A stretch of DNA of 64,000 nucleotides from Verpa conica (lineage: Eukaryota; Ascomycota; Pezizomycetes; Pezizales; Morchellaceae): the NCBI GenBank assembly GCA_033030425.1, contig JAUFSD010000008.1, forward strand, positions 558,001-622,000. Reading direction: 5' to 3'. Under the pieces are notes generated by a model, which was given only the letters and a program-made list of their open reading frames with translations, searched no databases and was not told the origin of the DNA. The position numbers and the translations under genes are program-made. Below, piece after piece: positions 32,391 through 44,742 of the stretch. Numbering within the stretch: position 1 is the first letter of the stretch; each line of letters starts with the position of its first letter.

Positions 32391-35224
32391 GTTGCCGGAA
32401 CTGTGGTGATCACGTGGAAGAAGTTTCTGGAGCTGGACTACAAGATCAGTTTGCTGTCAGTAGGTAGAGGGGAAGGATCTTTTATTATTTACTAAAACGA
32501 GGGTACGTGCGGAGGGGACGAGGTAGCTATGTTGGATACACTTAGATGACTCCAAGCGTGTGTGGAGTGGCGAACGATGAGTGGTTAAGTCGTACCTTAT
32601 CGGTATCCGCTATCGCAGATGCAGGACCCCGATGCGTTGCGTTTTGCTGCTTTGGGGGGGTGTTGTGGGTGTTGCAATCACAGGAGGGGGGCACGGGGTG
32701 TGTCGAGAGCCTCAACACAACGGGGACAGGCAGGGAAAGGACACTGAGATCGAAGGGATGGCCAAGTCTCTGGGGACCGAGTGGAAGAGGAAGAAGGGAG
32801 AGATTACAGAGAGACCTACTGCTTATGATAAAGAAACGGTTGTTGAGGATATCAATCTACCTGCAGATAAACTGACGCTTAAAGTGATCTCTGGGAGCTC
32901 TGAATCGGGGGTAGTTTTACCTTAGAAGAATAGCTGCCAAGCCTCTCGCACCATCAGCGAGTCCTTTTGACAAACAGATCCTTTCACATGCAGTCTCTCT
33001 TCACCGGGAAGTCCACTTCTCCTCGCCAACAAGTTACCAGTCAAGTCTATCCACCAACACGTTCTTCCAATCCAAATTATCACGATGGGACAACTATATG
33101 TAGGCTCCTGGCTAAATCTAACCCTACACAGTCATTGTCCAGCAAGGTGACTGGCTATACCATTGTTTCTCACATGCAGAGATAAAGGCCCTTTAACAAA
33201 TCTTTTTCTCCCGCGCTAGAAAGCCATACATTAGAAGAAAATGGAATTGGAACTGGAACTGGAATTGCGCCTGGTGCGCCTGCAGGTCGAGGCGAAAATC
33301 ATACCTGAACATGCAGGCAGGGCCTTTTTTTGTCGGAGCCGACGCGTCTAGTAGAAAACCCTATCGATTGGCGGGAATAATACTTGCATCTTTAGATTCT
33401 TGCTGCTTGCCCCGGGTTCCTGTTGGGTGGAGAGAAGTACCGGCTCAAGCTCCCTAACAGAAACCCGGTTAGCTATCTAAGCATAGGGCTCTAGTTACAG
33501 CTGTATTTCCCTATTACTCATTGGCTATGTATTTTATGGAAGGATTGACTAAGCACCTCAATTATCTATTGATTCGCCTATATACATCTAAGATATAAAA
33601 TACTATAGGAGAGCGTTCTAGAGCTTCCTGTTCGTCTAAGGCAGCTACGCAGTTTCCATAATCTATTACGATATACATTTTCTACTAATCTTTGTTATTA
33701 CCCCTAGCCGTCCAATCAGAAACTCATATGATAGTATATGATATACATGTATACATAGATAACAAAGTTTGTGAGAAGCTGTCTTTGTGGGGATGATTTA
33801 CACTTTACAAGAACACGACCCCGCGCCCCAAAGATCTCTATATAACGACTATAGAGTACTATATACAGCTATATTCGGCAACTAAGACTTTTATTTCAAG
33901 GAAACCATACTAATAATCCCTTCTAAAGTGAGTTGTATGGGTTTATATTGGCTGTGTCGAGATTGGGAAAAGCATTACCGAGACTGCTTAGAGATTCGCG
34001 GCACTTTCAGGCTGGTCTTCGAAGTAGCGTAGGCCAAGAATTGAACCTTGTAATGGTTTATGATCGATCGATTAGAGAGATACAACAAGAGACCTAGAAG
34101 TATTCCTTTATGTAGGACAGGAACACGAAGCTATAGATTACACGCGCAATACTGAATTTATCGCCGCAGAACAAAGACTCCGTTAATACAGGTACCCGGC
34201 TGCGGGATCTGATTACTACGCCTGTTTACCGCTCTCGTGGACTTTTTAACTAGAGTATGGCTCATGTGACAAGAGGCTTACACACAGCCGAGCACTTCTA
34301 CACTCCTGATTTTGTCCGTCGTCCTTGTCCTCGTGAAGATTCTCATCATCCAGATTGATTTTGTCGCACTTTTCCGAAACCCTTCCACACATTTAGGAAC
34401 GGAACGGTAAGAAATTACATCCGGCTGAGTGACCGTCTATGATTCACGACATGTGATAGGAGAACATAGAAACAGCAAAGCCCGGTAACATAGCTGACTA
34501 TATGTATGTACATGTAGCTACTCGTAGTATATCTATACAGTTGACTCAAGCCCCAAGCCCCAAGAGTCGATTCCGGCAGAAGTGCTCCCGAATCTATCCG
34601 CAATAGTGATCTAGCAAATAAGAGGATACCAAGAGACCCGCTATGAATAGTCCTGTCACCGGCCTCTCCACCTTACATGCTACATATATCTAATTCGTCA
34701 TTCGCATGCGAACCCAAATTCAAAACCAAACGCCCACGCTGGTTCCTCCAGTCAGGTAAATAGTTACCTCTGAAGAAATGAAAGGGAGCTGCAGGTCGGA
34801 GTCACCGATAGCTTGCGGGAAATCAAAATCACGCCGTTTTTTCAGAAGCCATCCCGATAGTCGGGATTGTAGCAACAGAACGGGGAAAACAATCCATCTG
34901 TGGCGGTCTCATGCGAACTTTTTAACCATGCCTCGCTTGCTATACAACTGTTTTTTTGTTTTTGTTTCCTTTGTTTTTTTTCGTGACGGCGGCTCTGCAG
35001 GCTGGCTAGGTCGCTGCCCAGCGTCATCAGCGTCATCGCGACAAGAATAATGACTCCACTTCCGAATTCTGCCCCTCGAGGTTCGTCACTTTGTTCTGGG
35101 CATAAAATACTAAAAAAATTAATATAAACTCATTCAGACGGAGACATCATCTCTTCTACCAAACACAACCAGTGATCATCAACTTCTCATACTTTGATCC
35201 CTCCAAAGCTCGTTTTAAGGGAAA
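32391..35224. other. Intergenic spacer between divergent ATG26 and D-LDH genes
   Basis: No gene recognised. It includes a short imperfect tandem run of GGAATT/GGAACT units at about 33242-33268 and TACATGTA palindromes at 33744 and 34509. The last 200 bp before 35225 would be the promoter and leader of the dehydrogenase gene. Frames at 32546-32925 on the plus strand lie in the ATG26 upstream region and have no domain. Confidence 0.5.
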
Positions 35225-36555
35225 ATGAAGATCGCGATCTACAGCTCAAAGAAGGTAAGACGGCACCCAATTACCCATTCTTTAGAACCCTTACCCCACC
35301 TGCCATCTCATCGATAAGCTTGGTTTTGTTTTCTGAGATCTATTCGTCTGGTTCTAATGGCTCACTTGTAGTACGATATCAACTCGTTCTCCGAATCCAA
35401 CACAACTTCCGACCTAAAGCTTCAGTTTCTAGAGGTCCACCTTGACAATACCACCCTTGCTCTTGCAGCAGGTTATGATGCCGTATGTATCTTTGTTAAC
35501 GATATATGCAATGCGGAAGTTATCGAAGGATTAGCGAAATTAGGCGTGGTAAGCGAACTAGACACATCCATTTACTACTAGCCCGGATTCTCGGATAGCT
35601 AACAAATTATCACTTTTCTTTACTTACAGAAATACATAGCTCTCCGTTGTGCTGGTTTCAACAATGTTGACCTCGCCGCTGCCGCCCACTTCAAACTCAA
35701 GGTCGTCCGCGTCCCCGCTTACTCTCCCGAAGCAGTTGCCGAATTTGCAGTCGGCATGATCATGACGATTGTCCGCAAGTACCATAAGTCATATACTCGC
35801 GTGCGGGAGGGTAACTTCCTTCTCGATGGCCTCCTTGGGTTCAATCTCAAGGGGAAAACAATCGGTATAGTCGGTACCGGGAAGATCGGCCTGCTTACTG
35901 GTAAAATTCTCTCAAGAGGGTTTGACAGTAATGTCATTGCATATGACTTATTTCACCATGAGCATGCGGCTGGATACGGTATCACATACGTTGACTCGCT
36001 TGAGGAACTGCTGGGCAAATCGGATATTATATCACTCCATTGCCCACTGATGGAGAGTACGAAATATATGATCAACGAGAAGACACTTGGGCAGATGAAG
36101 AAGGGGGCATATTTAGTTAACACTTCGAGGGGCGCGTTGATCGATACTACTGCACTTATTGGGTATGCAAAAAGAAAATTCCTCTAGAGTGCACGAAGCC
36201 CTTTGTGTAATTTGAAACTAATATGACTCTTTTAGGGCTCTGAAGTCTGGCCATCTAGGCGCGGTGGGACTAGACGTCTATGAAAAAGAATCTGCCTACT
36301 TCTTCATGGATGGAAGCTCCAAAGTCATCTACGATGACAACTTCGCCCGTCTCCTATCATTCTACAACGTTTTCGTCAGGTATGCCCTTTTCTCCCACAA
36401 TCTAATACTAGTACTAATGGCTATTGAATCACAGTGGCCACCAAGCCTTTCTCACTGTCGAGGCCCTTAAAAACATTGCAGATACTACAATCGAAAACCT
36501 TGAAACATTGGCAAGGGGGGAGTCGTGCCCTAATATCGTCGAGCATAATATGTAG
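35225..36555 (+). CDS. D-lactate dehydrogenase (D-2-hydroxyacid dehydrogenase family)
   Basis: Five exons: 35225-35254, 35372-35548, 35630-36162, 36236-36379 and 36435-36555, giving 334 aa, the normal length. The first exon has only ten codons ([10 protein letters not shown]), and all junctions keep frame. The Rossmann NAD site is [19 protein letters not shown]. Catalytic residues of the family are visible: Arg in [12 protein letters not shown] is upstream and substrate-binding, a later conserved acidic residue lies in [10 protein letters not shown], and the catalytic His is in [12 protein letters not shown], created across the last intron. The insert [14 protein letters not shown] is typical of the fermentative bacterial-type D-LDH group found in fungi. 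It should reduce pyruvate to D-lactate with NADH in the cytosol. A related 2-hydroxyacid substrate cannot be excluded. Confidence 0.92.
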
Positions 36556-39500
36556 CTTGCGTGCTGTATATAGAGATAGATTCTTAGATGAGCCTAGAAA
36601 CCCCTGAAAAAAAGAAGTGATATCACGGAAGGGTTTATATCTAGGTTATCATACATCTCTATTAATCTTTTAGTTACCTGTTTGATAGAATATACTACAT
36701 ATGATATTTGTTCTCTAATACCCAATTATTATGTGCTGTAGCTTATTAGTATTTACTATAATTAAGATGTGTCATTAATAAAGAAAATAGAATAGAAACA
36801 AGTAGGTACAGGCAGGTGAGAATTAGGCTCTAGGTATCTAGAAATAGAATACTTGTTGCCTATTTTATCATTTTCCCTAATGCGCACGAGTGATAATACA
36901 TGACTGAGGAAATCTCGCCGTCAACCAAAAACCAGGTTTTCTCAAGAGGTTGGTTGAACTTACTTTTTATGAAAAGAATGTAGGCCTTTACCCAGGCCAA
37001 ATCTATGTAGATCTCTTGATCTACGCAGCAAGGTATATGACAGGGCTAACAATAAGCCTAGAGAGCCCAGTCGACTATTTGCCAATCCCCCTACATCGTA
37101 ACAGGATATTCTATCCAGATTTATATGATAAATATAGAATACTAGAGTCATTAAACTGATGTGTTTCTACAAAAATTCCTGACTCCCAAACATTTCTGTG
37201 TATTTAGACGTGTGTGTAGACTTCATGGTGCATCACTCGCTCGCTGGGTGATCACATTTTAGGCAAGTATAAACTTATTTTCCTCCAAACCTTAGTATCC
37301 TCAGTCATCCTAATAGCAGATGACCTTCTTCTGGCTCCTAGAGTATGATATTATTTCCTAGAAACTTTGTTTCTCTAGTATTTTGTCTCGAGATCGCCGA
37401 TACTCAATGTAGCCTAAGGGATTTCTAAGAGATGACTACTTGAACTCAGGTTCTTCATTTATTATACCGATAGTGGGATAATGTATCCGAGAATGCCTAG
37501 TATTAAATGTAGATCTTAGTTGGCGGTTGTATGCATCTATGCTTTGTCAAGTTAAAATATATTTATTAAAGTGAAGAAAAAGAAAAAAAAGAAAAAAAGT
37601 ATCATGTGGCGAGACTAATTGCCTGGTAGATGGCCGCCTTGTTAGAGCTATGCCTTGTTATTCAAGGCGGGTTCTCGGGCATATTTTTTATCTTATAGGC
37701 AGGTACTAAATAAAGGCGGTGCAATGGTGTTGAGAAACATAACAGGCCTTCCCTTCCAAAATAAACGAGATCTAGGGGCACAGGATTCGTAGTTTATTTA
37801 GTTTTATAGTGTAAGAGCAATATATAGCATGAAATTTGCCCCTCTAACCTCAGGCATCAAAGAAAAGGGAAAAAGGACGGCGAGGGCCATGTTTTTAGTA
37901 GGTGCTTCGGGTGTAGGAGATATTTATATTAGGAGGGTTCTAAGAGCACAGTTCTGTATATGACGCTTTTTTGGAGTATTTTCAGAACCTAGGCTTGGTT
38001 TACGAATCGGGTATAAATTCCACTTTAACTTTGTGCATTTTTTTTGCTACATGTGTGGCTGTATTATGGCTAGGGGTATAACACCGGTGGTGCAGTCAGA
38101 GCGCGCACTCTACACTCAGTGCACATAAATACATGTACGCTACCATCACGCAATAGCATGGGTGGCGTTAAGATCTCCCATGGCTTGATCTGGGGTGCCA
38201 CATGGCATGATGGAGATGCTGTGGAGTAATCCAAAACACTTCCCGTGTGCGTAGAAGACATGCAACCCTGGTGCAAAGTGAATTTTCCCTTTTATAGCTA
38301 GTATTGCACGTTACACTTTTGTTAGAATATTCTTCCCCCCCCTTATGGTGGTATAGCTTTCTCTAGTTTCTGAGTTTTGTATGTTTCTGAGTTTGTTTGG
38401 AATAGGTTGGTGGCGGAAAATTGTTATATGTAGGTTAGGAAATAATTGTGCAGTTTTATACGTCACGAAATACAAAATAGAGACATAGGTAAATTCCCGA
38501 GTGATTACTGGTGCTTTTTGAAAATTGACAGGCTCGCACCAGCAGCGGTAGCCTAGCTGCTGTTTGTAGAACGAAGGTCGAATAGACTATAGCAACGCAT
38601 ACACCGATCGTAGCCAGAAAATGATGATCTAGAAGTGCTATTTTATTGATCGATGAAACAAGGCCCTATGGGAGCCAAAAAAGAGTGGTAGGAGTGGGGG
38701 GTCATGACGGCCAAAAACTATTGGACAGATAGAGACAAACAACTAATCCTCGCGCTTTTGGGTTCCACACGTTCATTGTGCAACACTTCTACTGAGCTCC
38801 TATGCGTATATAAAGATGCCATGTTGCCCATCAGCGGTATTGAAGAGCACCAAATATCAGAGAGAAATGCAGAACAGGGAAAACAGGAAATAAAAAGATC
38901 AACTGTTTCACATTTCCCCCGCATCCTCCACACCTCTACACACGCCCACCAACAGAAGCAGAGCCGCGTTATCCCAGGCAAAGCCTGGGCCAACCTTCTT
39001 TTCGTTAATTTCTTTTTCTTTCTCTTTCCTCGCTGAAAGGACCTTGCGCGGAGAGCCGCCAGCGCTGCAAAGTTCTAACCCTAGCCCTGACGAATAGTTC
39101 ATTCCTTTTCTTGCCTCGCGTCACCATTATTCCCTGCTGCCGGCGACCAATCAGCTCGCAGTCACTGCAGAGCAAATTCAATAGCCCGTGACTTTTCTGC
39201 CTGTGCTCATAGAGCCTGTATCGTACGCGGTGTGGTGTACATACATTTGTACTGGTTGCACGCGCAGCTCTTGCTCATTCTGGCCCACAACTGTCCATCA
39301 ATTCCACAACGTCTCGTCTGCCCAAGAAGTCGGACTTGTCGCGTGAGAAAGGCTCGTCAGGCCCGTCAACTACCAGCTACAAAGCTTAAATCTAACGACC
39401 GTTCCCAGCCATCCCTCCCACTATTTAAACCCACAACAGTCCCCCATCCTCCTCTCGCTCTTCCTTTTGACCAACTTCACCAACTCACCCACCCACCTTC

Positions 39501-39572
39501 ATCACCAGAATACCGTCACTACCACCACCACCCCTGCTGCAAATACTAAATACTAAGCAACAACGGTTGGGC
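36556..39572. other. Intergenic spacer
   Basis: About 3 kb without a recognisable gene. It includes the D-LDH 3' flank, an A/G-rich tract (AAGAAAAAG-type) at about 37572-37600, one TACATGTA palindrome at 38130, and the FCP1 promoter. A TATTTAAA element at about 39421-39428 lies 145 bp upstream of the FCP1 start codon. Frames at 36950-37159 and 38704-39036 have no domain. Confidence 0.5.
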
Positions 39573-42471
39573 ATGATTATCCAACTGCCCCGCTCAGTGC
39601 GCTACCCCATCACCATCACCACGCTCCTCAAGCAGCCCAAAGATGATGTCCCACGGCTGTCACCGCTGCTAATCTACAAGTACAAGACCATCGTGACTGA
39701 GTATCCGGAATTTGGAGAGGAGGTTCAGGTCGAGAAGGAGTTTTCATCTCAGTACGACGCGCCTGTCAAGGGAACGCTAGAAAAGTGGTTTGTTGAGGTC
39801 GGCACTGTCATCAAGGATTGCAAGTATGTTTTCTCTTCTAAATTTCCTTCTAGTTGGCTGGATAAATGTCTTGGTATGTACTAACGATATGTACAGTGTC
39901 GACATCTTGGAGATTTCGGAGTCGTGCACCCATGCCGTACAGTTTGCTGGTCTCTGCTCAATGTGTGGAGATGATATGACGGAGTAAGGTCTTCCTGGTG
40001 AACCTAGTGGTGGAATGGTCCGCAAGCTAATACTTGGGGCGGTTTATTTTCGCGGGGAGGGGGGTTTGAAGGCAGGATTATACCTCTTTCTCAAACAAAG
40101 ACCGTGCGACGATCCAACTAGCTTATGACAGCACCGGACTTACAGTAAGCCAGGATGTACTATTCTCCCCTCCTTTCAGGCCGCATAGACTCAGGTAACA
40201 GTTTCCTTTTGGGTTATTACTGACCCACTGTTGTGCTGCTAGGAGGCTTCGCGACTAGAAGAAGATGCAAAAAAAAGGCTCCTGCAATCCAAAAAACTAT
40301 CACTGGTGGTAGATTTAGATCAAACGATTATCCATGCATGCGTCGACCCTACCGTTGGGGAATGGAAAAACGACCCGTATTGCATCAACCACCAATCAGT
40401 CAAAGATGTCGAGGCATTTAAGCTTGATGAAGATATAGTCGGTGGGCGGGGGACATGGTACTACGTTAAGATGCGTCCGGGGCTGAAGGGATTTCTGAAG
40501 GCTATTTCGAAACTTTACGAATTGCACATATACACTATGGGGACTCGGGCGTACGCACTTTCGGTCAAGAAGATTGTAGATCCAGATGGAACAATATTCG
40601 GGGAGAGGGTACTAAGCAGAGACGAGAGCGGTAGTATGACACAGAAAAGCCTTCAACGGTTATTTCCAGTGGATACAAAGATGGTGGTCATTATCGATGA
40701 CAGAGGTGATGTGTGGAAGTGGAGCGACAACCTAGTAAAAGTACGACCTTACGACTTCTTTGTTGGCATAGGGGACATCAATTCTAGTTTTTTGCCGAAG
40801 CGGCAAGAGTTCCCTACTACTTCAACACCATCCATTGAGGCTACCCCTGCCCTTGCCGACTTGGAAAACACACCCATCCAAGAGGAGGGTGGGGCTGAGG
40901 GCTCTAAGAGTGATGTTCTTGTTGGTGCTGCGAACAAATCCTCGACGATAGAGCAACTTGTGAATATGGGGGCAGGTGATGATCAAAATCTTCTCACTGT
41001 TCAAACCGAAGATCTAGACAAGGCGATCAGTGCTCAAAAACACGACAGGCCATTGACTCGAAAGCAGGAGGAACAGGATAAAAAGGATGAGAAGATGGCC
41101 GAAAGCATCATCGTGGAGAGTGCACACACAGAGAACGGAGATGAGACACCAAGTGAAACTGGGAGGCAGAAACATAGCGTTTTACAGGACCATGATAGAG
41201 AGCTATACATATTAGAGCGGCATCTTACAGAGGTACATAAGGCGTTTTATGATGAGCTTGATAAAATACAGAAATCTATGGCAGCACAGTTAGACTTAAA
41301 GGCTGTTCCAGATATCAAAGATATCATGCCCGTTATGAAACGAGCAGCTTTGGGCGATGTGACATTAGTCTTTTCTGGAGTTATACCATTAGGTGCAAAT
41401 GTCCAGAGGTGAGAAAAACCAGTACCATAACCTTTGAAACCTCACTAGGTCTAGCTAACCGCTCATTTCTAGCTATGATATTACCCTTTGGGCTAAGAGC
41501 TTCGGTGCCACAGTTGCTGAGGCCATAAATGGGAAAGTAACGCATCTAGTAGCTGCGAGAGTAAGTGATATTTTTTTTGTTACACAGTAATAATATATAC
41601 CCTCTTTGTGCATTTGCTAACCTACCCAAAGAGCCGTACTGCAAAGGTAAGACAAGCTGCAGTAAGGCACCCAAAAATCAAGATTGTCTCACCACAATGG
41701 CTCTGGGACTCGATTTCAAACTGGCGAAAAGAAGATGAAGAACCCTACCTGATCACTATACATCCTGAAGATCGTCACATGGAGTCTCTAAACGGCTTTG
41801 AAGATGATCATCCTGACGCTCCACTCTTGTCCTCAGAGGACGATGATTCAGATATGGACGAAGATATTTCTAGCAATCCTGCAGATGAGCTTAACGCGCC
41901 GGATATGGCAAATGTAGGCTGGATGGACGTCGATGAAGAGTTTAAAGAGTGGATTGGTTCTGACGACGATGGCGATGACGAGAGTGAAAATGAAAGCATG
42001 GTCTCCGCATCGACTATTAAGTCTACATCAAGCCAGAAGCGTGTAAAAAGGTCCAGGAGTTCAACACCGGGAGATTCACAGAGCATCCATAACGACAGTG
42101 TTATGGATGAGGCTACAGATAAATCAAGAAACAAAAGACAGAGGACTCTAAGCGACCGCTCATTAGAGGCTGCTGTAATAGATGAGCTGCCGGGGACATC
42201 GAATATTACACAGGAAGGTGCTAATGCGGATGAGAATGAAGACGTTGGTGATGAAGATCATGACGATGACGATGACGATGACAGTTTCGCGGCCGAGTTT
42301 GAGAGGGAATTTTGGGCAGCGTCAGATGAGGATGAAGAGAGAGGGGCGGGGAAGGTGGAGCAAGAGGTGGCTGTAACGAAAGAAGAGCCCCTACCGAAAG
42401 AGGATAATGAGAGCACAGTTGTAATTGGGGATGATGGAGGTGGGGACGAAAAGAGCAATGATGATTCATGA
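39573..42471 (+). CDS. FCP1: RNA polymerase II CTD Ser/Thr phosphatase FCP1
   Basis: Six exons: 39573-39823, 39897-39983, 40072-40156, 40243-41408, 41473-41560 and 41632-42471, giving 838 aa. The N-terminal lipoyl-like domain (QYDAPVKGTLEKWFVEVG) is followed by a Cys pair (CSMCGDDMTE), then the catalytic FCP/HAD domain with the DxDxT nucleophile motif VVDLDQTIIHA (about residue 165) and the later acid motif VVIIDDRGDVWKW. A BRCT domain (FSGVIPLGANVQ across to IVSPQWLWDSISNW) binds the CTD. The tail is very acidic and includes a (GATGAC)n-type microsatellite near 42257-42282 coding for Asp repeats. FCP1 dephosphorylates the heptad repeat of Rpb1 to recycle polymerase after transcription. The third exon begins after an AAG acceptor, the only one that keeps the reading frame and retains DYTSFSNKDRATIQ. 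Confidence 0.95.
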
Positions 42472-43134
42472 GAATTTAGGTTTATATTTTTCTGTTTTGG
42501 TCGTCTCCCCTCGACCCACCCTTTTCTAATGGTGTACCTACTTTGAACTTGGAATTCTCTAATATTTCCGCATGCTGCGGTACCTTTCCACCATTTTGTT
42601 TGTGATATCTACTTTACTGTTTTGAACTACAGTATACACCAGGTTTTTTTTATTTTTTATTTTTGGGTATCTCTTTCCTGGGCAGTTTATTTCACTCTTC
42701 GTTCGGGTACTAGGGGGCGTGTAGGATTTGGAAAAAAGAGATCCTTCTGCTTCAATATCTTATCTGTAGCATTCTATTTGGGTCTACTTTTTTGCTTTCC
42801 TATTTTTTGGAGTCATGCTTAGGGGGTTTAGAGGGTTTTTTATTTGTTTCTTCACTACCTAGTAGTGTAGGCGCTTTTCCCGTCTTGTTGCACTTTTAAT
42901 GGAACACTTGTCTCATATACGATTTAAAATGCAATAGCTTAAGAAGTAGTATTTTACTACATAGCTAGAGGCATCTGTCACTTTGTTCTTGCTAATGATT
43001 CATAGATCTTTCTTTACCTTAAACTCTTTGCCAACTAACTTATTTGCTAGGTATCGCTACCATTATAGCTGAGCCAGTAGCTATAATCCTCAAATAACAA
43101 CCTATAAATTATGATCTTAAAACAGGAACCACAA
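42472..43134. other. Spacer between FCP1 and the tRNA gene
   Basis: The FCP1 3' flank. T-rich on the plus strand around 42640-42670. Nothing else recognised. Confidence 0.5.
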
Positions 43135-43224
43135 GCTCGGCTGGTCTAGTGGTATGATTCTCGCTTAGGGTCACACTCTGAGTTAATATGCGAGAGGTCC
43201 CCGGTTCAAACCCGGGGTCGAGCC
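43135..43224 (+). tRNA. tRNA-Pro(AGG) with an 18-nt intron
   Basis: The acceptor stem GCTCGGC (43135-43141) pairs with GTCGAGC (43217-43223) with one G-U, and the discriminator is C. The D arm is GTCTAGTGGTATGAT. The anticodon stem CTCGC/GCGAG encloses TTAGGG then the intron then T, so the anticodon is AGG (Pro; A34 would be inosine). The intron is 43171-43188, at the canonical 37/38 position. The T arm is CCCGG-TTCAAAC-CCGGG. The mature tRNA would be 72 nt before CCA addition. Internal A-box (TGGTCTAGTGG) and B-box (GGTTCAAAC) are intact. A T-run follows 36 nt downstream. Confidence 0.95.
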
Positions 43225-43777
43225 TAGGGTGGGTATAGGGTCTCAAGGTCCTATGCTTGTTTTTTTTTACTCCTCGAGTGAGGTGAGGTGCTTCTTAATA
43301 CAGAAAGAACACAGTGCTACGGATATTAGATGATCGATTCCAAAGACAACGGGTGGCTTGGGTGTTCCCTTCAAGCCATAGATAATTTTTTACTACACGA
43401 GACAACAGGACGCTTTCCTATGTTGGAATTACCATTTACTAGCTTTGATAATTTTCTAGAGAACCAAGTAGAATTAGGCAGCGGAGCATAAATAAGACCT
43501 AACTTATTACATGGCTTAAATCAGACTATCTGTTCAGTCCCAATCACTCACCATAATTCTGCTTCTACCATTTTATAAGTAAATTTTACCAATATAAATA
43601 ACAGTTTCTTACAGAGAACATGAAACTGGACCTGCAAAAACCATATTCATAAAATATCACTCGGTTATGTGGGATAAGGCTTGTCTTCCCCTTTATTTAT
43701 TCCATTAGTTACATGAAATCTAGCCCATTCATACTCACTCTTTAGTAAGGTTATTATGCTATTATACCCCTAGCCAC
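43225..43777. other. Spacer
   Basis: Apart from the Pol III terminator there is nothing recognisable: AT-rich sequence up to the retroposon at 43.8 kb. Confidence 0.45.
43260..43268 (+). terminator. RNA polymerase III terminator of tRNA-Pro
   Basis: A run of nine T residues on the coding strand, 36 nt after the mature 3' end of the tRNA, fits a Pol III stop signal. It is the first run of four or more T after the tRNA. Confidence 0.75.
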
Positions 43778-43791
43778 TCAAGTATACTCTT

Positions 43792-44175
43792 TTTTTTTTT
43801 TTTAAGTCAAATCATTATTGATTTCTGGGTACAAAATGTGGCATGCAGTTATAAACTATGGCCTGAAAACACCCATCCCCATCAAACAAAAGAAAAACAA
43901 AAGAAAAACAAAAAAAGCGTCCCCTTGAGTAACTCAACACCATTGTAGTGACTATGGTCTGTCACCAACAACACATCCCCCCCCAGAGCATATAATAGCA
44001 TTGCACCCAATATACATGGCCAAAAAGCCAGAAAAGTAAATAGAGCTGAAAGCCCTTGCCCCAAAGAGGGCGCCGAGGCGATAACCAGTCGCAGTCAGCG
44101 AATTTCTCATTTTCAGAGACCCGGACCGTGGGAGGAGGACCCAGGTAGGGGCCAGCGCGACAGTCTTGGCAAAAT
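43792..44175 (-). mobile_element. 5'-truncated LINE-like (non-LTR) insertion, copy B
   Basis: About 385 bp flanked by near-perfect 15-bp direct repeats (TCAAGTATACTCTTT at 43778-43792 and TCAAGTGTACTCTTT at 44176-44190, one mismatch). On the minus strand it ends in about 13-15 A residues next to the target duplication. The 55 bp before the tail match copy A at the window start (core TTTTGTACCCAGAA). The frame at 44198-43962 on the minus strand has no reverse transcriptase motif, so this is probably LINE 3' sequence or a non-autonomous partner (SINE) rather than coding. The higher divergence of the target duplication suggests it is older than copy A. Confidence 0.75.
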
Positions 44176-44190
44176 TCAAGTGTACTCTTT

Positions 44191-44742
44191 ACCTCCATTA
44201 TTTTTATATTGCTTGGTACTCAAGCGTTTATTAAACACTCGGAGTGAGATCGCGGTCGCGGGACCCCCTAAACGGCGACACGGCAGTAACTACTAGAACA
44301 GAAAAAATAACAGCGAACTAAACAATAATACAGTCGCTATGTAGCCTAACAAGAGAATTTATTGTCTTTACGGTTATCTTAGCTGTCTTAGGGTTGCGTC
44401 ATGACGAATCTTAGTTGCTCCGAGTATTCAACTAAAGTCGTTCCTCTCTGGGGTTCTCTAATATCAGGATATATTCTTCACCCCTCGCACTAAACACTAT
44501 AACCTTACTAATTAGAAGATATGAATATCCTGAGCTTTGGTGAAATTCTAAGTTGTATCAAACTAGATGAAATATATTAATATCAAACGTATCTCATCGC
44601 AACAAATCACTCGTTATTATTATACACAATTCCAAGCTTAATAATCGAAGTCTGCCCCAGGCGAACTTGGTTTAGACTTCCTATTAATCTTACACAAACT
44701 ATACACCACTTATTTAATAATCAACCATCATCTCATACCCAA
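44191..44742. other. Spacer
   Basis: 3' flank of the SprT gene. AT-rich, with nothing recognisable. Confidence 0.45.

Noticed and set aside
32546..32925. Overlapping plus-strand frames upstream of ATG26
   Set aside because: No domain, differing frames of similar length and position in a promoter region; judged chance.
38704..39036. 110-codon plus-strand frame before FCP1
   Set aside because: No recognisable domain and an antisense frame of similar length exists; likely chance in the FCP1 upstream region.
43962..44198. Minus-strand frame inside LINE-like copy B
   Set aside because: It runs into the target duplication and has no reverse transcriptase, nuclease or zinc-knuckle motif; treated as element sequence, not a gene.
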